From Acidobacteriota bacterium (lineage in GTDB: Bacteria; Acidobacteriota; Blastocatellia; Pyrinomonadales; Pyrinomonadaceae), in assembly GCA_019639215.1 (NCBI GenBank), contig JAHBSH010000009.1, positions 1 to 44,912 of the forward strand: a stretch of DNA of 44,912 bases. The letters run 5' to 3'. Positions within the stretch are counted from its first letter, which is position 1. Every line of letters begins with the position of its first letter. The translations under genes were made by a program, and so were the position numbers. The notes below the pieces were generated by a model, which was not told the origin of the DNA, ran no database searches, and saw nothing but the letters and a program-made list of their open reading frames with translations. Positions 15,771-24,483 of the stretch are shown here, piece by piece.

Positions 15771-15902
15771 TGTTAGGTGATTACGGTGACCGGTCTGAGG
15801 ACATCGGAAACAGAACACCTCAGGTTGGCTATTGCCAATAGCCAATCTCTGATCCATTAGTGTTACAGCCTTTCCAGTGTCATTTACCGAAGTTTTCACG
15901 CT
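15771..15902. other. Intergenic region with a near-perfect palindrome
   Basis: This lies between two convergent genes. It contains arms TTGGCTATTG (15825-15834) and CAATAGCCAA (15836-15845) around a single base. With a one-base centre it is more likely a double-strand binding or recombination site than a hairpin terminator, and no T-tract follows. Confidence 0.5.
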
Positions 15903-16727
15903 TTACTTCAGTTTCTTGAGCGTGTTGTTTTCGATCAATGATCTCATCTGGGTTATGGCGACCTTATTGAGTTGGATCAAGCGTTCGCTTTGTGATGATC
16001 CTTGCTGAATAAGCAAAGCATTGATGCTTTCCAGATTACTCAATACAACCAATTGCTCTAAAGTCGCGTGATCTCGTATATTTCCTTTCTGGTCTGGCGT
16101 GCGGTCTCTCCACTCTTTGGCTGTAACTCCGAACAGAGCAACATTCAGCAGATCTGCTTCGCTCGCATAAACAACATTTGCCTGTTGTCTGGTAATTTCT
16201 TTCGGTATCAGGTTTTCCTTTATAGCGTCTGTGTGAATGCGGTAATTGATCTTTGAGATAGTACGTTGAAGATCCCATTCAAGCTTCAGTCTGTCATTCT
16301 CTTCGTTCTTCAGGCGTTGGAATTCTTTGATTATATAAAGCTTAAATTCTATAGATATCCACGATGCAAATTCCAGTGCAATATCCTTATGTGCAAATGT
16401 TCCGCCGTATCTTCCGGCTTTTGAAATGATTCCTATGGCATTGGTCGTTTCTATCCATCGTTTTGGCGTCATTACAAAGCTGTTCAATCCTGCTTGCTTT
16501 CTAAACCCGTCGAATTCGACGGGGTTAAAGTTCGGGTTATTTATCATTTCCCAAAAACCCAGCAACTCAATGGTATTTCGGTTTCTCATCCAGTTTTTGA
16601 CGAGATCGTCAGTATGTGCGGAATCTTTGTGACGTGCTATGTCAGTCAGAGAGATATAGTCATCACGATTACTCGTGTATAGGACAATATCAGTTCCCTG
16701 AACATTTATTCTCTTATTTTTTGCCAT
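15903..16727 (-). CDS. KilA-N domain protein
   Basis: A 274-residue protein with a KilA-N DNA-binding domain at about residues 10-125. Recognisable blocks are ISLTDIARHKDS, VKNWMRNRNTIELLGFWE, the TPKRWIE segment and GGTFAHKDIALEFASWIS. The C-terminal part is helical and may oligomerise. KilA-N proteins are common in phages, large DNA viruses and bacterial genomic islands, where they are thought to bind nucleic acid. This copy stands alone, with no phage structural or integrase genes around it, and is richer in A+T than its neighbours, so it may be an acquired single gene. TTAGGT just before the ATG is a weak ribosome binding site. Confidence 0.85.
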   Translation of the reverse strand: MAKNKRINVQGTDIVLYTSNRDDYISLTDIARHKDSAHTDDLVKNWMRNRNTIELLGFWEMINNPNFNPVEFDGFRKQAGLNSFVMTPKRWIETTNAIGIISKAGRYGGTFAHKDIALEFASWISIEFKLYIIKEFQRLKNEENDRLKLEWDLQRTISKINYRIHTDAIKENLIPKEITRQQANVVYASEADLLNVALFGVTAKEWRDRTPDQKGNIRDHATLEQLVVLSNLESINALLIQQGSSQSERLIQLNKVAITQMRSLIENNTLKKLK

Positions 16728-16784
16728 ACCTAACTATCAAGATCCTTATGAAATAACCCGATTACCCGTGTATGTGAACAGTCG

Positions 16785-19079
16785 CTATTTCTTCGGTTCC
16801 TGGCTCATCTGAAACACAACGTGTCCGCCGTTCATTATATCCGCATGGGTCAGGTAGCGGCGGTTCAGCGGTTTACCGTTTAGCGTGACCGAACTGACAT
16901 AGACGTTCTTGTCACTTTGGTTTACTGCTTCGACGGTGAATTTCTTTCCGTTTTCAAGGTTTACAACCGCCTTTTTTACCAGCGGGCTGCCGAGCGAGTA
17001 TTGATCGTTGCCCGGAGCGACCGGATAAAATCCAAGTGCCGAGAAAAGGTACCACGCGGACATCTGGCCGCAGTCGTCATTGCCGCCGAGGCCGTCCGGC
17101 GTTGGTTTGTATTGGTTCTTCATAATCATCCGAACGCGTTCCTGCGTTTTCCACGGATCGTTCGTCCAGTTGTATAGATATGCAACGTGATGCGAAGGTT
17201 CATTGCCGTGAACGTATCCGCCGATTATGCCTTCACGGGTAACGTCTTCGGTCTCGGCAAAAAATTCGTCCGGCAGATGCATTGTAAAAAGCTCGTCCAG
17301 ATGAGCCGAGAATTTATCCTTGCCGCCTTTCATTTCTATCATCGCCGCGGGATCGTGCGGAACATACAGGCCATAGTTCCATGCGTTTCCTTCGATAAAG
17401 CCTTGTCCGTGGGTCGATAGCGGGTCAAATTCTTTGCGAAAAGTTCCGTCGCTCATCTTTGGCCGCATAAACCCGATAGATGCATCCCAATGATTTCGCC
17501 AATTCTCAGAACGCTTGATGAATTCGTCGTAGATGTCTTTTTTGCCAAGCTTTTGGGCCGCCTGTGCGATTGCCCAATCGTCATAGGCATATTCCAGCGT
17601 TTTTGAGACCGAAGAAGAGTTCTTGTCGTCCGGCACATAACCGAGGTCCATATAATATCCCAGGCCGTCGTAATATTTTGTCCGTGCAGTCTGTACCATC
17701 GCATCCAAAGCCCGATTCGCTTCTTCTTTGTCGATGTCGTTCTTGATGATCGCGTCAGAGATCACCGACACGCTGTGATACCCGATCATGCACCAGTTCT
17801 CATTTGCGTAGTGCGACCAAACGGGAAGCATCTTATGCACGCTCTGGTCGTAATGTGCCATCATCGAACGCACCATATCGTTATTGCGTTTCGGTTGGAC
17901 GATATTAAAGAAAGGATGCAGAGCGCGGTATGTGTCCCACAGTGAGAAGGTCGTGTAATTCGTAAAGCCGGTTGCCTTGTGGACATTCTGGTCGATGCCT
18001 TTATATTGTCCGTCAACGTCCATATATTCTGTCGGCGAAAGGAATGTGTGATAAAGAGCGGTGTAAAAATTCGTCTTGTCGTCATCGCTCAGCATCTCGG
18101 CATCTATACGTCCAAGTTCTTTGTTCCAAACTGCCTGAGCCTCTTTTTTTACGGTGTCGAAATTTTTGCCATTCGTCTCGGCGGCCATATTCATCAGGGC
18201 TCCGTTCGTCGAAACCGGCGAAAGTGCAAATTTTACTTCTATCTGCTCACCTTCTTTTGTGTCGAAATCAAAATATGCCCGTAACTGTTTGCCTGCACCT
18301 TCGGGAAAATTGTCCTCTTCATTGAATTTTCTCCAAAAGCCGCGATACTCCATCTTGGCAAAATTCTTTATGCTGTAGTTTTTGAACGGCTTGGAAAATT
18401 CCATCGCAAAATAAACCGTTCGTGTCCTTGCCCAGCCGTTGGTCTGACGATATCCGACAACGCGGCGGTCGCCTTCTACACGGACGAATGTCCATACATT
18501 CTTGCCTTCATAATTGTAGATGCCGTGCATCAGGTCGAGGATTATATGAGCCTGATCTGAAGCCGGAAATGTATAGCGATGAACCCCGACACGGCTCGTT
18601 GCCGTAAGTTCTGCAAGGATATTGTGATCTTCAAGCAGCACTTTGTAATATCCGGCTGCTGCTGTTTCGTTGTCGTGCGAAAATCTTGAGCGAAATCCGG
18701 TCGAAGGATCTTCTTTCGTTCCCGGTTCAAGCTGTAATTTACCGGTGGTCGGCATTATCAGAAAATCGCCCAGGTCACTGTGTCCCGTGCCGCTGAAATG
18801 CGTATGCGAAAAACCGACGATGGACGTGTCGTCGTATTGATAGCCCGCACAGTATTTGTACGTTTCTTTGTTATAAACGCCGTTGACGTTATGCGGCTGC
18901 TGATCAGTATCCGGCGAAAGCTGGACCGCACCGAAAGGAACCGTCGCACCGGGATATGTATGCCCCATTTTCTGTGTGCCGATCAAAGGATCGACATAAC
19001 GGATGTAATTTTTTGGGGATTGTCCTGAAATGGCCATGCTTAACATTAGGATCACCGGCATAGCGAGTATCTTTATCAT
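16785..19079 (-). CDS. GH92-family alpha-mannosidase-like glycosidase
   Basis: A 764-residue exported enzyme (signal peptide ending near AISG). The N-terminal beta domain begins YVDPLIGTQKMGHTYPGATV with FGAVQLSPDT, the standard opening of GH92. The catalytic (alpha/alpha) domain has EGNAWNY (about 562-568) and GNDDCGQMSAWYLFSALGFY (about 660-680), which carry the acidic and metal-binding residues of the family. GH92 enzymes are calcium-dependent exo-acting alpha-mannosidases that trim mannose from N-glycans or fungal mannans. The exact linkage cannot be predicted. AGGAGA precedes the ATG at good spacing. No other polysaccharide genes are adjacent. Confidence 0.92.
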   Translation of the reverse strand: MIKILAMPVILMLSMAISGQSPKNYIRYVDPLIGTQKMGHTYPGATVPFGAVQLSPDTDQQPHNVNGVYNKETYKYCAGYQYDDTSIVGFSHTHFSGTGHSDLGDFLIMPTTGKLQLEPGTKEDPSTGFRSRFSHDNETAAAGYYKVLLEDHNILAELTATSRVGVHRYTFPASDQAHIILDLMHGIYNYEGKNVWTFVRVEGDRRVVGYRQTNGWARTRTVYFAMEFSKPFKNYSIKNFAKMEYRGFWRKFNEEDNFPEGAGKQLRAYFDFDTKEGEQIEVKFALSPVSTNGALMNMAAETNGKNFDTVKKEAQAVWNKELGRIDAEMLSDDDKTNFYTALYHTFLSPTEYMDVDGQYKGIDQNVHKATGFTNYTTFSLWDTYRALHPFFNIVQPKRNNDMVRSMMAHYDQSVHKMLPVWSHYANENWCMIGYHSVSVISDAIIKNDIDKEEANRALDAMVQTARTKYYDGLGYYMDLGYVPDDKNSSSVSKTLEYAYDDWAIAQAAQKLGKKDIYDEFIKRSENWRNHWDASIGFMRPKMSDGTFRKEFDPLSTHGQGFIEGNAWNYGLYVPHDPAAMIEMKGGKDKFSAHLDELFTMHLPDEFFAETEDVTREGIIGGYVHGNEPSHHVAYLYNWTNDPWKTQERVRMIMKNQYKPTPDGLGGNDDCGQMSAWYLFSALGFYPVAPGNDQYSLGSPLVKKAVVNLENGKKFTVEAVNQSDKNVYVSSVTLNGKPLNRRYLTHADIMNGGHVVFQMSQEPKK

Positions 19080-19201
19080 TTATTCTCCTGTTCTTGGTCG
19101 TCTAAACTCAGTGGCGTTAGTTATGATAGATAATATTCTCATTGCCTGATATAGCAAAAGGCCGAGATGCGGCTACGGCCGCTGCTCTGGGAAACACCGC
19201 A

Positions 19202-20146
19202 ATGGCTGATACGGAAAAAAAACGACCGATCTATGCAATTATGGGGCCAACTGCCTCGGGCAAGACCGCGCTCGGCGTTCGGCTTGCCAAGCATATCGGC
19301 GGCGAAGTGATAAATTGCGATTCCGTCCAGATCTATCGAGGCATCCAGATCGCGACAGCAAAGCCGAGCGAGGAAGAGAAGCAGGGCGTTCCGCACCATC
19401 TGATAAACTATGTCGATCCGAATATCGACTATACGGCAGCTGATTGGGCACGCGATGCGTCGGAAAAGATCAGAGAGATAGAATCACGCGGCAATGTACC
19501 TATTCTTGTTGGCGGAACCGGCTTTTATCTCAGAACTCTGCGGCAGCCGCTTTTCAAAAGTCCGAAGACCGACACCGCTTTGCGCGAGAGGTTCCGTGCT
19601 ATCCGTCAAAAAAAGGGAAATGCATATTTGCATAAAATGCTGATGCGGCTTGATGCTGATGCAGGCAAAATGTTCGAGCAAAATGATCATGTCCGCGTAA
19701 TGCGGGCGCTTGAGCATCTGTTCCAAACCGGCCGTCGTATCTCTGAGGTGTTGGAAGATAGGGAAGATCCGCCTGAGTTTGCCGGACGGATAAGACTTTA
19801 TGTTTTGAGCCCGCCTCGTGATCTGCTTTACGAAAGGATAAACCTACGAACAGAGAACCACTTTATCTCCGGCCTTGTGAAAGAAGTTGAACAACTTCTT
19901 GCGTCGGGCGTAAAAGAATACAGCAACGCTCTCGGCGCCCATGCTTATCGCCGCGTATGCGAGTTTCTGCGTGGGGAAAGGACGCTGGAAAATGCTATAG
20001 AGCGTTCAAAACAGGACGTCAGAAACTATGCAAAACGCCAATTTACATGGTTTCGTAAAGAAGAAAAGGCTGTCTGGCTGGACGGTTTTGGCGACAGCGC
20101 AGAGGTTTGGGATCAGCTCCTATCCGGGCTTTCTGACGCAAAATGA
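19202..20146 (+). CDS. miaA: tRNA dimethylallyltransferase
   Basis: A 314-residue MiaA, which transfers a dimethylallyl group to A37 of tRNAs reading UNN codons. Seen: the P-loop GPTASGKT (15-22), NCDSVQIYRG with the catalytic Asp, KPSEEEKQGVPHHLI, VGGTGFYLRTL, and the C-terminal KRQFTWFRKE block. The ATG at 19202 gives a normal N terminus. The frame is open back to a TTG at 19142 that has TAATAT 5 nt before it, so a longer form or a leader of about 60 nt is possible. Followed by hfq, as in many bacteria. Confidence 0.93.
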   Translation: MADTEKKRPIYAIMGPTASGKTALGVRLAKHIGGEVINCDSVQIYRGIQIATAKPSEEEKQGVPHHLINYVDPNIDYTAADWARDASEKIREIESRGNVPILVGGTGFYLRTLRQPLFKSPKTDTALRERFRAIRQKKGNAYLHKMLMRLDADAGKMFEQNDHVRVMRALEHLFQTGRRISEVLEDREDPPEFAGRIRLYVLSPPRDLLYERINLRTENHFISGLVKEVEQLLASGVKEYSNALGAHAYRRVCEFLRGERTLENAIERSKQDVRNYAKRQFTWFRKEEKAVWLDGFGDSAEVWDQLLSGLSDAK

Positions 20147-20357
20147 GGGTTTTTTGAAATTATCGATCAATAGGTGTTTGTAAATACAATAGTTTTCAGT
20201 GATGTGGAATATTGGTTCTTGATTCGATTATTGAGAAAAAATATGTAAAATGTATCATTTCAGGTCATTTTATTTGTAATAATAATTGTGACTTGATAAA
20301 AAACTGATATACTCGTTGATATTTACCTACTTTTAACTGCGAAGAAAGAAGGACGAA
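20147..20357. other. AT-rich intergenic region before hfq
   Basis: About 210 nt, strikingly AT-rich, with no open reading frame of note. It ends in a promoter and ribosome binding site for hfq. It is long enough to hold an untranslated leader or small RNA, but I see no strong hairpin. Confidence 0.5.
20286..20313 (+). promoter_or_regulatory. Promoter of hfq
   Basis: TTGTGA (20286-20291) and TATACT (20308-20313) are separated by 16 nt, matching a sigma-70-type promoter. The predicted start lies about 35-40 nt before the hfq ATG, giving a leader that carries AAGGA. Confidence 0.6.
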
Positions 20358-20585
20358 ATGGAAAAACCTGCCGCTCAGAACATTCAGGATGCATTCTTAA
20401 ATTCGGCACGCCGTGAGCGCATAATCGTTGAGATACATCTGCTTCATGGTGCAACACTTACCGGAAGAATAAAAAGCTTCGATAAGTTCTCATTGCTCCT
20501 GGATGTCAGCGGCAAAGATCATTTGGTTTTCAAACATTCTATATCGTCAATTTCGCAGGAGCGCAGGCAGGATTCCGTCGTATAG
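20358..20585 (+). CDS. hfq: RNA chaperone Hfq
   Basis: A 75-residue Sm-like RNA chaperone that forms hexamers and pairs small RNAs with mRNAs. Seen: the Sm1 region (NIQDAFLNSARRERIIVEIHL, split here into its two ends NIQDAFLN and VEIHL), GRIKSFDKFSLLLD, and the Sm2 motif FKHSISSIS in place of the classical YKHAIS. The C-terminal tail is very short, as in many non-enterobacterial Hfq proteins. It lies downstream of miaA as in E. coli, but has its own promoter. Its stop codon is embedded in the apparent start of tmk. Confidence 0.95.
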   Translation: MEKPAAQNIQDAFLNSARRERIIVEIHLLHGATLTGRIKSFDKFSLLLDVSGKDHLVFKHSISSISQERRQDSVV

Positions 20586-21226
20586 GCTCGCGAGGACAAT
20601 TCATAACCTTTGAAGGTATAGATGGCAGTGGCAAATCGACCCAGTTGCGGATGCTGACGGGTGATTTGCGCGGACGCGGTACCGACATTGTAGTTACCAG
20701 AGAACCCGGCGGAACACCGCTAGGCCGCCGCCTTCGCGAAGCATTTCTTGAGACCGAAGAAACCGTTGCCCCGATAGCTGAACTCCTCCTTTTTGCCGCC
20801 GACCGCGCCCAGCACGTCGAACTCCTGATAAAACCCGCACTTGCCGAAGGGCGAACGGTCATTTCCGACCGCTACGCCGACGCCACATTTGCCTATCAGG
20901 GAGCAGGCCGCGGCTTTGAAACCGAAACGGTAAATTCTGTCATCGAACTCGCGACCGGCGGATTGAAACCTGATCTTACGCTTTTCTTTGATGTAACGGT
21001 CGAAAGAGCTATCGAGAGAATGAGCACTCGCGATGGCCAAGGCGTTGCTAAAAATCGTATGGACGATGAAACTGCGGAATTTTATGCCGATGTAAGGAAA
21101 GCATATCTTGGCATTGCCGAAAGAGAACCTGAACGGTTCAAGGTCATCGACGCCAACGGCTCCATCGAGGTCACACATGCAAAGATGATGGAGATCATCA
21201 ACGCATTTCTTGCCCGCAACTCATAG
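20582..21226 (+). CDS. tmk: Thymidylate kinase with a non-standard start codon
   Basis: Phosphorylates dTMP to dTDP. The P-loop FEGIDGSGKST, the REPGGTPLG motif, DRYADATFAYQGAGRG and a lid region are all present, so the enzyme should be active if fully translated. The first usual start codon in this frame, TTG at 20645, lies after the P-loop and would destroy the enzyme. The frame is open back to 20486 with no ATG, GTG, TTG or CTG. The best-placed candidate is ATA at 20582, which overlaps the hfq TAG stop (ATAG), has AGGA about 9 nt upstream and gives an N terminus of normal length (about 214 residues in total). Alternatives are another non-standard codon (ATC 20543, ATT 20492) or a sequence error. 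Confidence 0.85.
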   Translation: MGSRGQFITFEGIDGSGKSTQLRMLTGDLRGRGTDIVVTREPGGTPLGRRLREAFLETEETVAPIAELLLFAADRAQHVELLIKPALAEGRTVISDRYADATFAYQGAGRGFETETVNSVIELATGGLKPDLTLFFDVTVERAIERMSTRDGQGVAKNRMDDETAEFYADVRKAYLGIAEREPERFKVIDANGSIEVTHAKMMEIINAFLARNS

Positions 21227-21300
21227 TTGCAAAAGATCAACACAGTCCGGGTTCAAAAACCTTTTCATGTATGTGCTTTTGTAAAATGCAGCAAAGCAGC

Positions 21301-21750
21301 CTAATATTTTCGTATTAAAACAACGCCAATAACTATCAACAGAACACCGGCGACGCGTGCCAGGCTTATCTCTTTTACCGGAAGGCCAAACAGCCCGAAA
21401 TGATCCATCGCGACGCTCATTAGCATTTGTCCGGCCAGGATAAGGCTGATGGTCAATGCCACGCCCAGCTTTGGCAGCAGTATGATCGATCCGGCAACAT
21501 ATATCGCGCCAAGCACGCCGCCTGTCCAGGCGATGGGCGAAGCGTCTTTTGCTCCGGCCAACTTTGAAAGCGGAATACCCGTGATAAGAATATAGGCGAG
21601 CAGCGACACTGTGCCGACAAAGAACGAGGCGAACGCCGCCAGCAGCGGGTTTGCGACCGCATCACCTAGTTTTGAGTTTATTGCCACCTGCAGCGGCAGT
21701 ATGATGCCGAGGATGACGGCGACAAGTATCAGAAAGTAATAGTTAGACAC
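21301..21750 (-). CDS. DMT-superfamily transporter (YdcZ/DUF606 type)
   Basis: A 149-residue inner membrane protein with about five hydrophobic helices. It contains the family-typical opening ILPLQVAINSKLG and the GGVLGAIYVAGSIILLPKLG stretch. It is a half-size drug/metabolite transporter that likely works as a dimer; substrate unknown. It starts 3 nt after the deaminase gene, so it is the last gene of the minus-strand cluster. Nearness to a guanine-deaminase-like gene could hint at purine transport, but this is a guess. Confidence 0.85.
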   Translation of the reverse strand: MSNYYFLILVAVILGIILPLQVAINSKLGDAVANPLLAAFASFFVGTVSLLAYILITGIPLSKLAGAKDASPIAWTGGVLGAIYVAGSIILLPKLGVALTISLILAGQMLMSVAMDHFGLFGLPVKEISLARVAGVLLIVIGVVLIRKY

Positions 21751-21753
21751 AGC

Positions 21754-22230
21754 CTAATATTCCACCTTGTCCTGTTTCGCGATCCATTCGTCAAATACCG
21801 ATACGCATTCGTCTTTCAAGAACTGATCTATCGGAATACGCCGCATTTCCGGCTTGACCGAAAGTTCTTCGTATATATAGGCGTCATCAAATCCGGCCCT
21901 TGCCGCATCATGGCGGTCGCCTGCGATATAGATGCGCTCTGCCCGTGACCAATAAATAGCCGCCAGACACATCGGGCATGGTTCGCACGACGCATAAACA
22001 ACGGCTCCTGTCAGATCAAAATTGCCTATTGCGGCACACGCATTCCTGATCGCTACGACCTCAGCATGAGCGGTCGGGTCATTGGTTGATGTCACGCGGT
22101 TATTGCCTTCGCCTATTATCTTGCCGTCTAATACGACAACGGAGCCAAACGGGCCGCCGTTGTCCGCATTCATTCCTTCGCGCGCAAGCTCTATCGCACG
22201 ACGCATAAAGCGTTCGTCATTCTCACTCAT
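21754..22230 (-). CDS. Nucleoside/guanine deaminase family protein
   Basis: A 158-residue zinc-dependent cytidine-deaminase-fold enzyme. The zinc and catalytic motifs are TAHAEVVAI (His and Glu) and SCEPCPMCLAAIYW (two Cys). The C-terminal swap segment (DDAYIYEELSV...MRRIPI) resembles the Bacillus guanine deaminase GuaD rather than tRNA-specific TadA. Guanine to xanthine deamination is therefore the likely reaction. The gene abuts the glutaminyl-cyclase gene with no gap and is 3 nt from the transporter gene, so the three form one operon. Confidence 0.85.
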   Translation of the reverse strand: MSENDERFMRRAIELAREGMNADNGGPFGSVVVLDGKIIGEGNNRVTSTNDPTAHAEVVAIRNACAAIGNFDLTGAVVYASCEPCPMCLAAIYWSRAERIYIAGDRHDAARAGFDDAYIYEELSVKPEMRRIPIDQFLKDECVSVFDEWIAKQDKVEY

Positions 22231-23136
22231 TTATTCCTTTGCTTTTATCTTGATCTCAAAAAGATTTCGCCACTGCTTTCCGGTAACAAAGACGCGGTCA
22301 TTCTCTGCGTCATACGCAATGCCGTTCAGTGTATTTTCTGCTTTCGGATCCGCCTCATCATTGTTTCTTGGCTGATCGTTCGGCGAAATTCCCGAAAGGT
22401 CGATCCACCCGACGACCTTTCCTGTTTCAGGGTTGATGCGGGCGATGTGGTTCGGCTGACCGATGTTGGGCACCATTCCCTGCGGTGTCGGGCCGGTCTG
22501 CTTTTGTTCAGAATGCCAGATATTTGCCCATATCTCGCCATTTACCCATTCCAGTTCGTTGAGCAGATAAAGCGGTTTGTTGTCATCGTAAGAAACCGGA
22601 ACCGTCTTGACGACCTTGAATGTTTCGGGGTCGATGAATCTCAGCAGCTGTGTTCCGTCGCTCAGGATCAGATGCGTGTCGTTGTTCGTAAGTCCCCAAG
22701 CCTCGCCGTTGTATTTGAACTCTTTGACCGGCTCCATTGTTGCCAGATCGTAAACGAAAACAACGTCCTCACGCCATGTCAGCTGATAGATCTTTCCTTT
22801 GAATATAGTAATGCCTTCGCCAAAGAAATCTTCGCCGAGGTCGCGTTTGAGGATGACCTTTCCGGTCTTCAGATCTACTTTTCTGAGCGACGAACGGCCG
22901 TAATTACCGGTGCTTTCATACAACATGCCGCCATAAAATATAAGGCCTTGTGTGAACGCGGTCGAGTCGTGAGGGAAAGTGTTTACGGTCTCATATGTAT
23001 ATACCGGAAGTTTTGAGAATGGAGCGGCCTTTGTCGCTGTCGGAGCCGGTTTTACCGCGGCGTTATTCGCCGGTGTCGGGCTGTTTCCGCACCCGAACGC
23101 CAAGAAAGCAGAAAGTATCAGTAAAATATTACGCAT
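22231..23136 (-). CDS. Glutaminyl-peptide cyclotransferase, lipoprotein
   Basis: A 301-residue plant/bacterial-type glutamine cyclotransferase, a five-bladed beta-propeller that forms pyroglutamate at N-terminal Gln of peptides. Seen: lipobox AFGC (Cys16), a short Ala/Pro linker, the HDSTAFTQGLIF entry motif, YESTGNYGRSSLR, LTWRE, NELEWVNGEIWANIW and LNGIAYD near the end. Lipoprotein anchoring places it on the periplasmic side. The start codon is 9 nt from the stop of the upstream thioredoxin-fold gene, so it is probably cotranscribed. Confidence 0.9.
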   Translation of the reverse strand: MRNILLILSAFLAFGCGNSPTPANNAAVKPAPTATKAAPFSKLPVYTYETVNTFPHDSTAFTQGLIFYGGMLYESTGNYGRSSLRKVDLKTGKVILKRDLGEDFFGEGITIFKGKIYQLTWREDVVFVYDLATMEPVKEFKYNGEAWGLTNNDTHLILSDGTQLLRFIDPETFKVVKTVPVSYDDNKPLYLLNELEWVNGEIWANIWHSEQKQTGPTPQGMVPNIGQPNHIARINPETGKVVGWIDLSGISPNDQPRNNDEADPKAENTLNGIAYDAENDRVFVTGKQWRNLFEIKIKAKE

Positions 23137-23145
23137 AACGAGAAC

Positions 23146-24468
23146 CTATTGTAGCAAAGCTGCCTCTATCGCGTCGCGAAAAGCCGGAGCCGAAAGCCGA
23201 TGCACCTTTACGCCGTTGACAAAAATGGTCGGTGTCCCGCCGACGCCGAATGACATGCCGTCAGCCTGATCTTTTCTAATTTCAGCATCGCGGGTTTGCG
23301 GAAGAGCATCTGTTTCGAATTGTTTTAGGTCGAGGCCAAGCTGCTCTGCATAACGTTTTAGCGAGGCTGCATCCAACGCATCCTGATTGCTGTAAAGCAA
23401 TTCTATAAATTCCCAATACTTGCCTTGTTTTGCCGCCGCGTTTGCTGCTCGTGCCGCTGAGAGGGCGTTTTCATGAATGTTCTCAAGCGGAAAATCCCGC
23501 ACGACGAGCTTTACGTTATCGCCGTATTCCTTCAAAACGCGTTTCAGAACAGGATGTGTCCGGGCACAGGCAGGACACTGAAAGTCGCTGAACATAACTA
23601 CCGTTACCTTCGCATTTTCATTTCCTAAAACAGGCTTTCCTGTTGTTGAAATATCAAATTTTACCGGTGCCGGGCGTTTGTAAACGAACCGCACATCATA
23701 TTTTTTATAGAGAGTTCGGCGCAGTTTGTCTTCAAGGTCGATGCGTTCTTCATCGGAAAATTCACGCATCTTATTGGTGATCTCAGCAGCGATAAGGCTG
23801 CTCGCGTCCATGTTCCGTTCTTTTGCCTCGACATTTATCAGTGATGACAGCAGTTCGTCTTCTAAAAATAATTGGAAATCGTCATAGACGTGAGCTAAAG
23901 AATCGTCCAAACGGGTTTTTACGGCTTTTTCAAAATCGGCATTCGTTATAGTTCTTGTTCCTAAGCGGGCCAATACGTTCGACACAGCGATGCTCGAAGT
24001 GTTGACATCGCCTGTCTTTGTGAGCTGATGCTTTTTTTGCAGTGCGGTCACAAGTTCCTGCATCGCCTTTTGCTCTGGTTCTCGGCGAAGAAAATCTATT
24101 ATCGTCTGTCTTACTTCATCGAGCGGTCGATTGCCAAGAGCTGCGCGGTTCGCATCATATATCTGCTGTATCTCGGCCGCTGACGGGTCAGCGACCTTCT
24201 TCAGCGTTTCAGTGCGAAGAGCTTCGACCGAGATATTCCTTGCTTTCGCCTCGGCCTCAAATAAAAGGTCTGCAAGATATTCTGAAAGCAATGCGGAACG
24301 AATCTCAGCGATCTGCTTTGGTATCGCGGCATAGGCTGCCTGTCCCCGCGGCGAAAGCTCGGCGGTGGTAAAGTTCAGCCCTTTTGCTGTGGCTAGGCGT
24401 TCGGGGGGTTGAGCTCCTGCAGCAATTGCAGAAAGAAAGACAATAAAAAGTAAGGAAATATTTCTCAT
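23146..24468 (-). CDS. DsbA/thioredoxin-like oxidoreductase with SurA-like N-terminal region
   Basis: A 440-residue exported protein. A signal peptide (LLFIVFLSAIAAGA) precedes a helical region of about 230 residues, including SEYLADLLFEAEAKARNISVEAL, that resembles SurA/PpiC-type chaperone N-domains. A DsbA-like thioredoxin domain follows from about residue 275: MFSDFQCPACARTHP with the redox pair CPAC (about 297-300), and GGTPTIFVNG containing the cis-proline. It probably makes or rearranges disulfides in the periplasm while holding the client. Both activities are inferred from domain similarity. Confidence 0.85.
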   Translation of the reverse strand: MRNISLLFIVFLSAIAAGAQPPERLATAKGLNFTTAELSPRGQAAYAAIPKQIAEIRSALLSEYLADLLFEAEAKARNISVEALRTETLKKVADPSAAEIQQIYDANRAALGNRPLDEVRQTIIDFLRREPEQKAMQELVTALQKKHQLTKTGDVNTSSIAVSNVLARLGTRTITNADFEKAVKTRLDDSLAHVYDDFQLFLEDELLSSLINVEAKERNMDASSLIAAEITNKMREFSDEERIDLEDKLRRTLYKKYDVRFVYKRPAPVKFDISTTGKPVLGNENAKVTVVMFSDFQCPACARTHPVLKRVLKEYGDNVKLVVRDFPLENIHENALSAARAANAAAKQGKYWEFIELLYSNQDALDAASLKRYAEQLGLDLKQFETDALPQTRDAEIRKDQADGMSFGVGGTPTIFVNGVKVHRLSAPAFRDAIEAALLQ

Positions 24469-24483
24469 TTATAAACAAGCAAG

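Noticed and set aside
15771..16784. Prophage around the KilA-N gene
   Set aside because: No integrase, structural, lysis or replication genes occur on either side.
20486..20600. Programmed frameshift making an Hfq-Tmk fusion
   Set aside because: The frames would need a -1 shift near the hfq end, but no slippery heptamer or downstream hairpin is visible.
20645..21226. TTG at 20645 as the tmk start codon
   Set aside because: It lies after the P-loop GIDGSGKST, which is clearly coded upstream in the same frame, so this start would give a dead kinase.
24042..24371. ORF opposite the thioredoxin-like gene
   Set aside because: It is antisense to a well-supported gene and has no family features.
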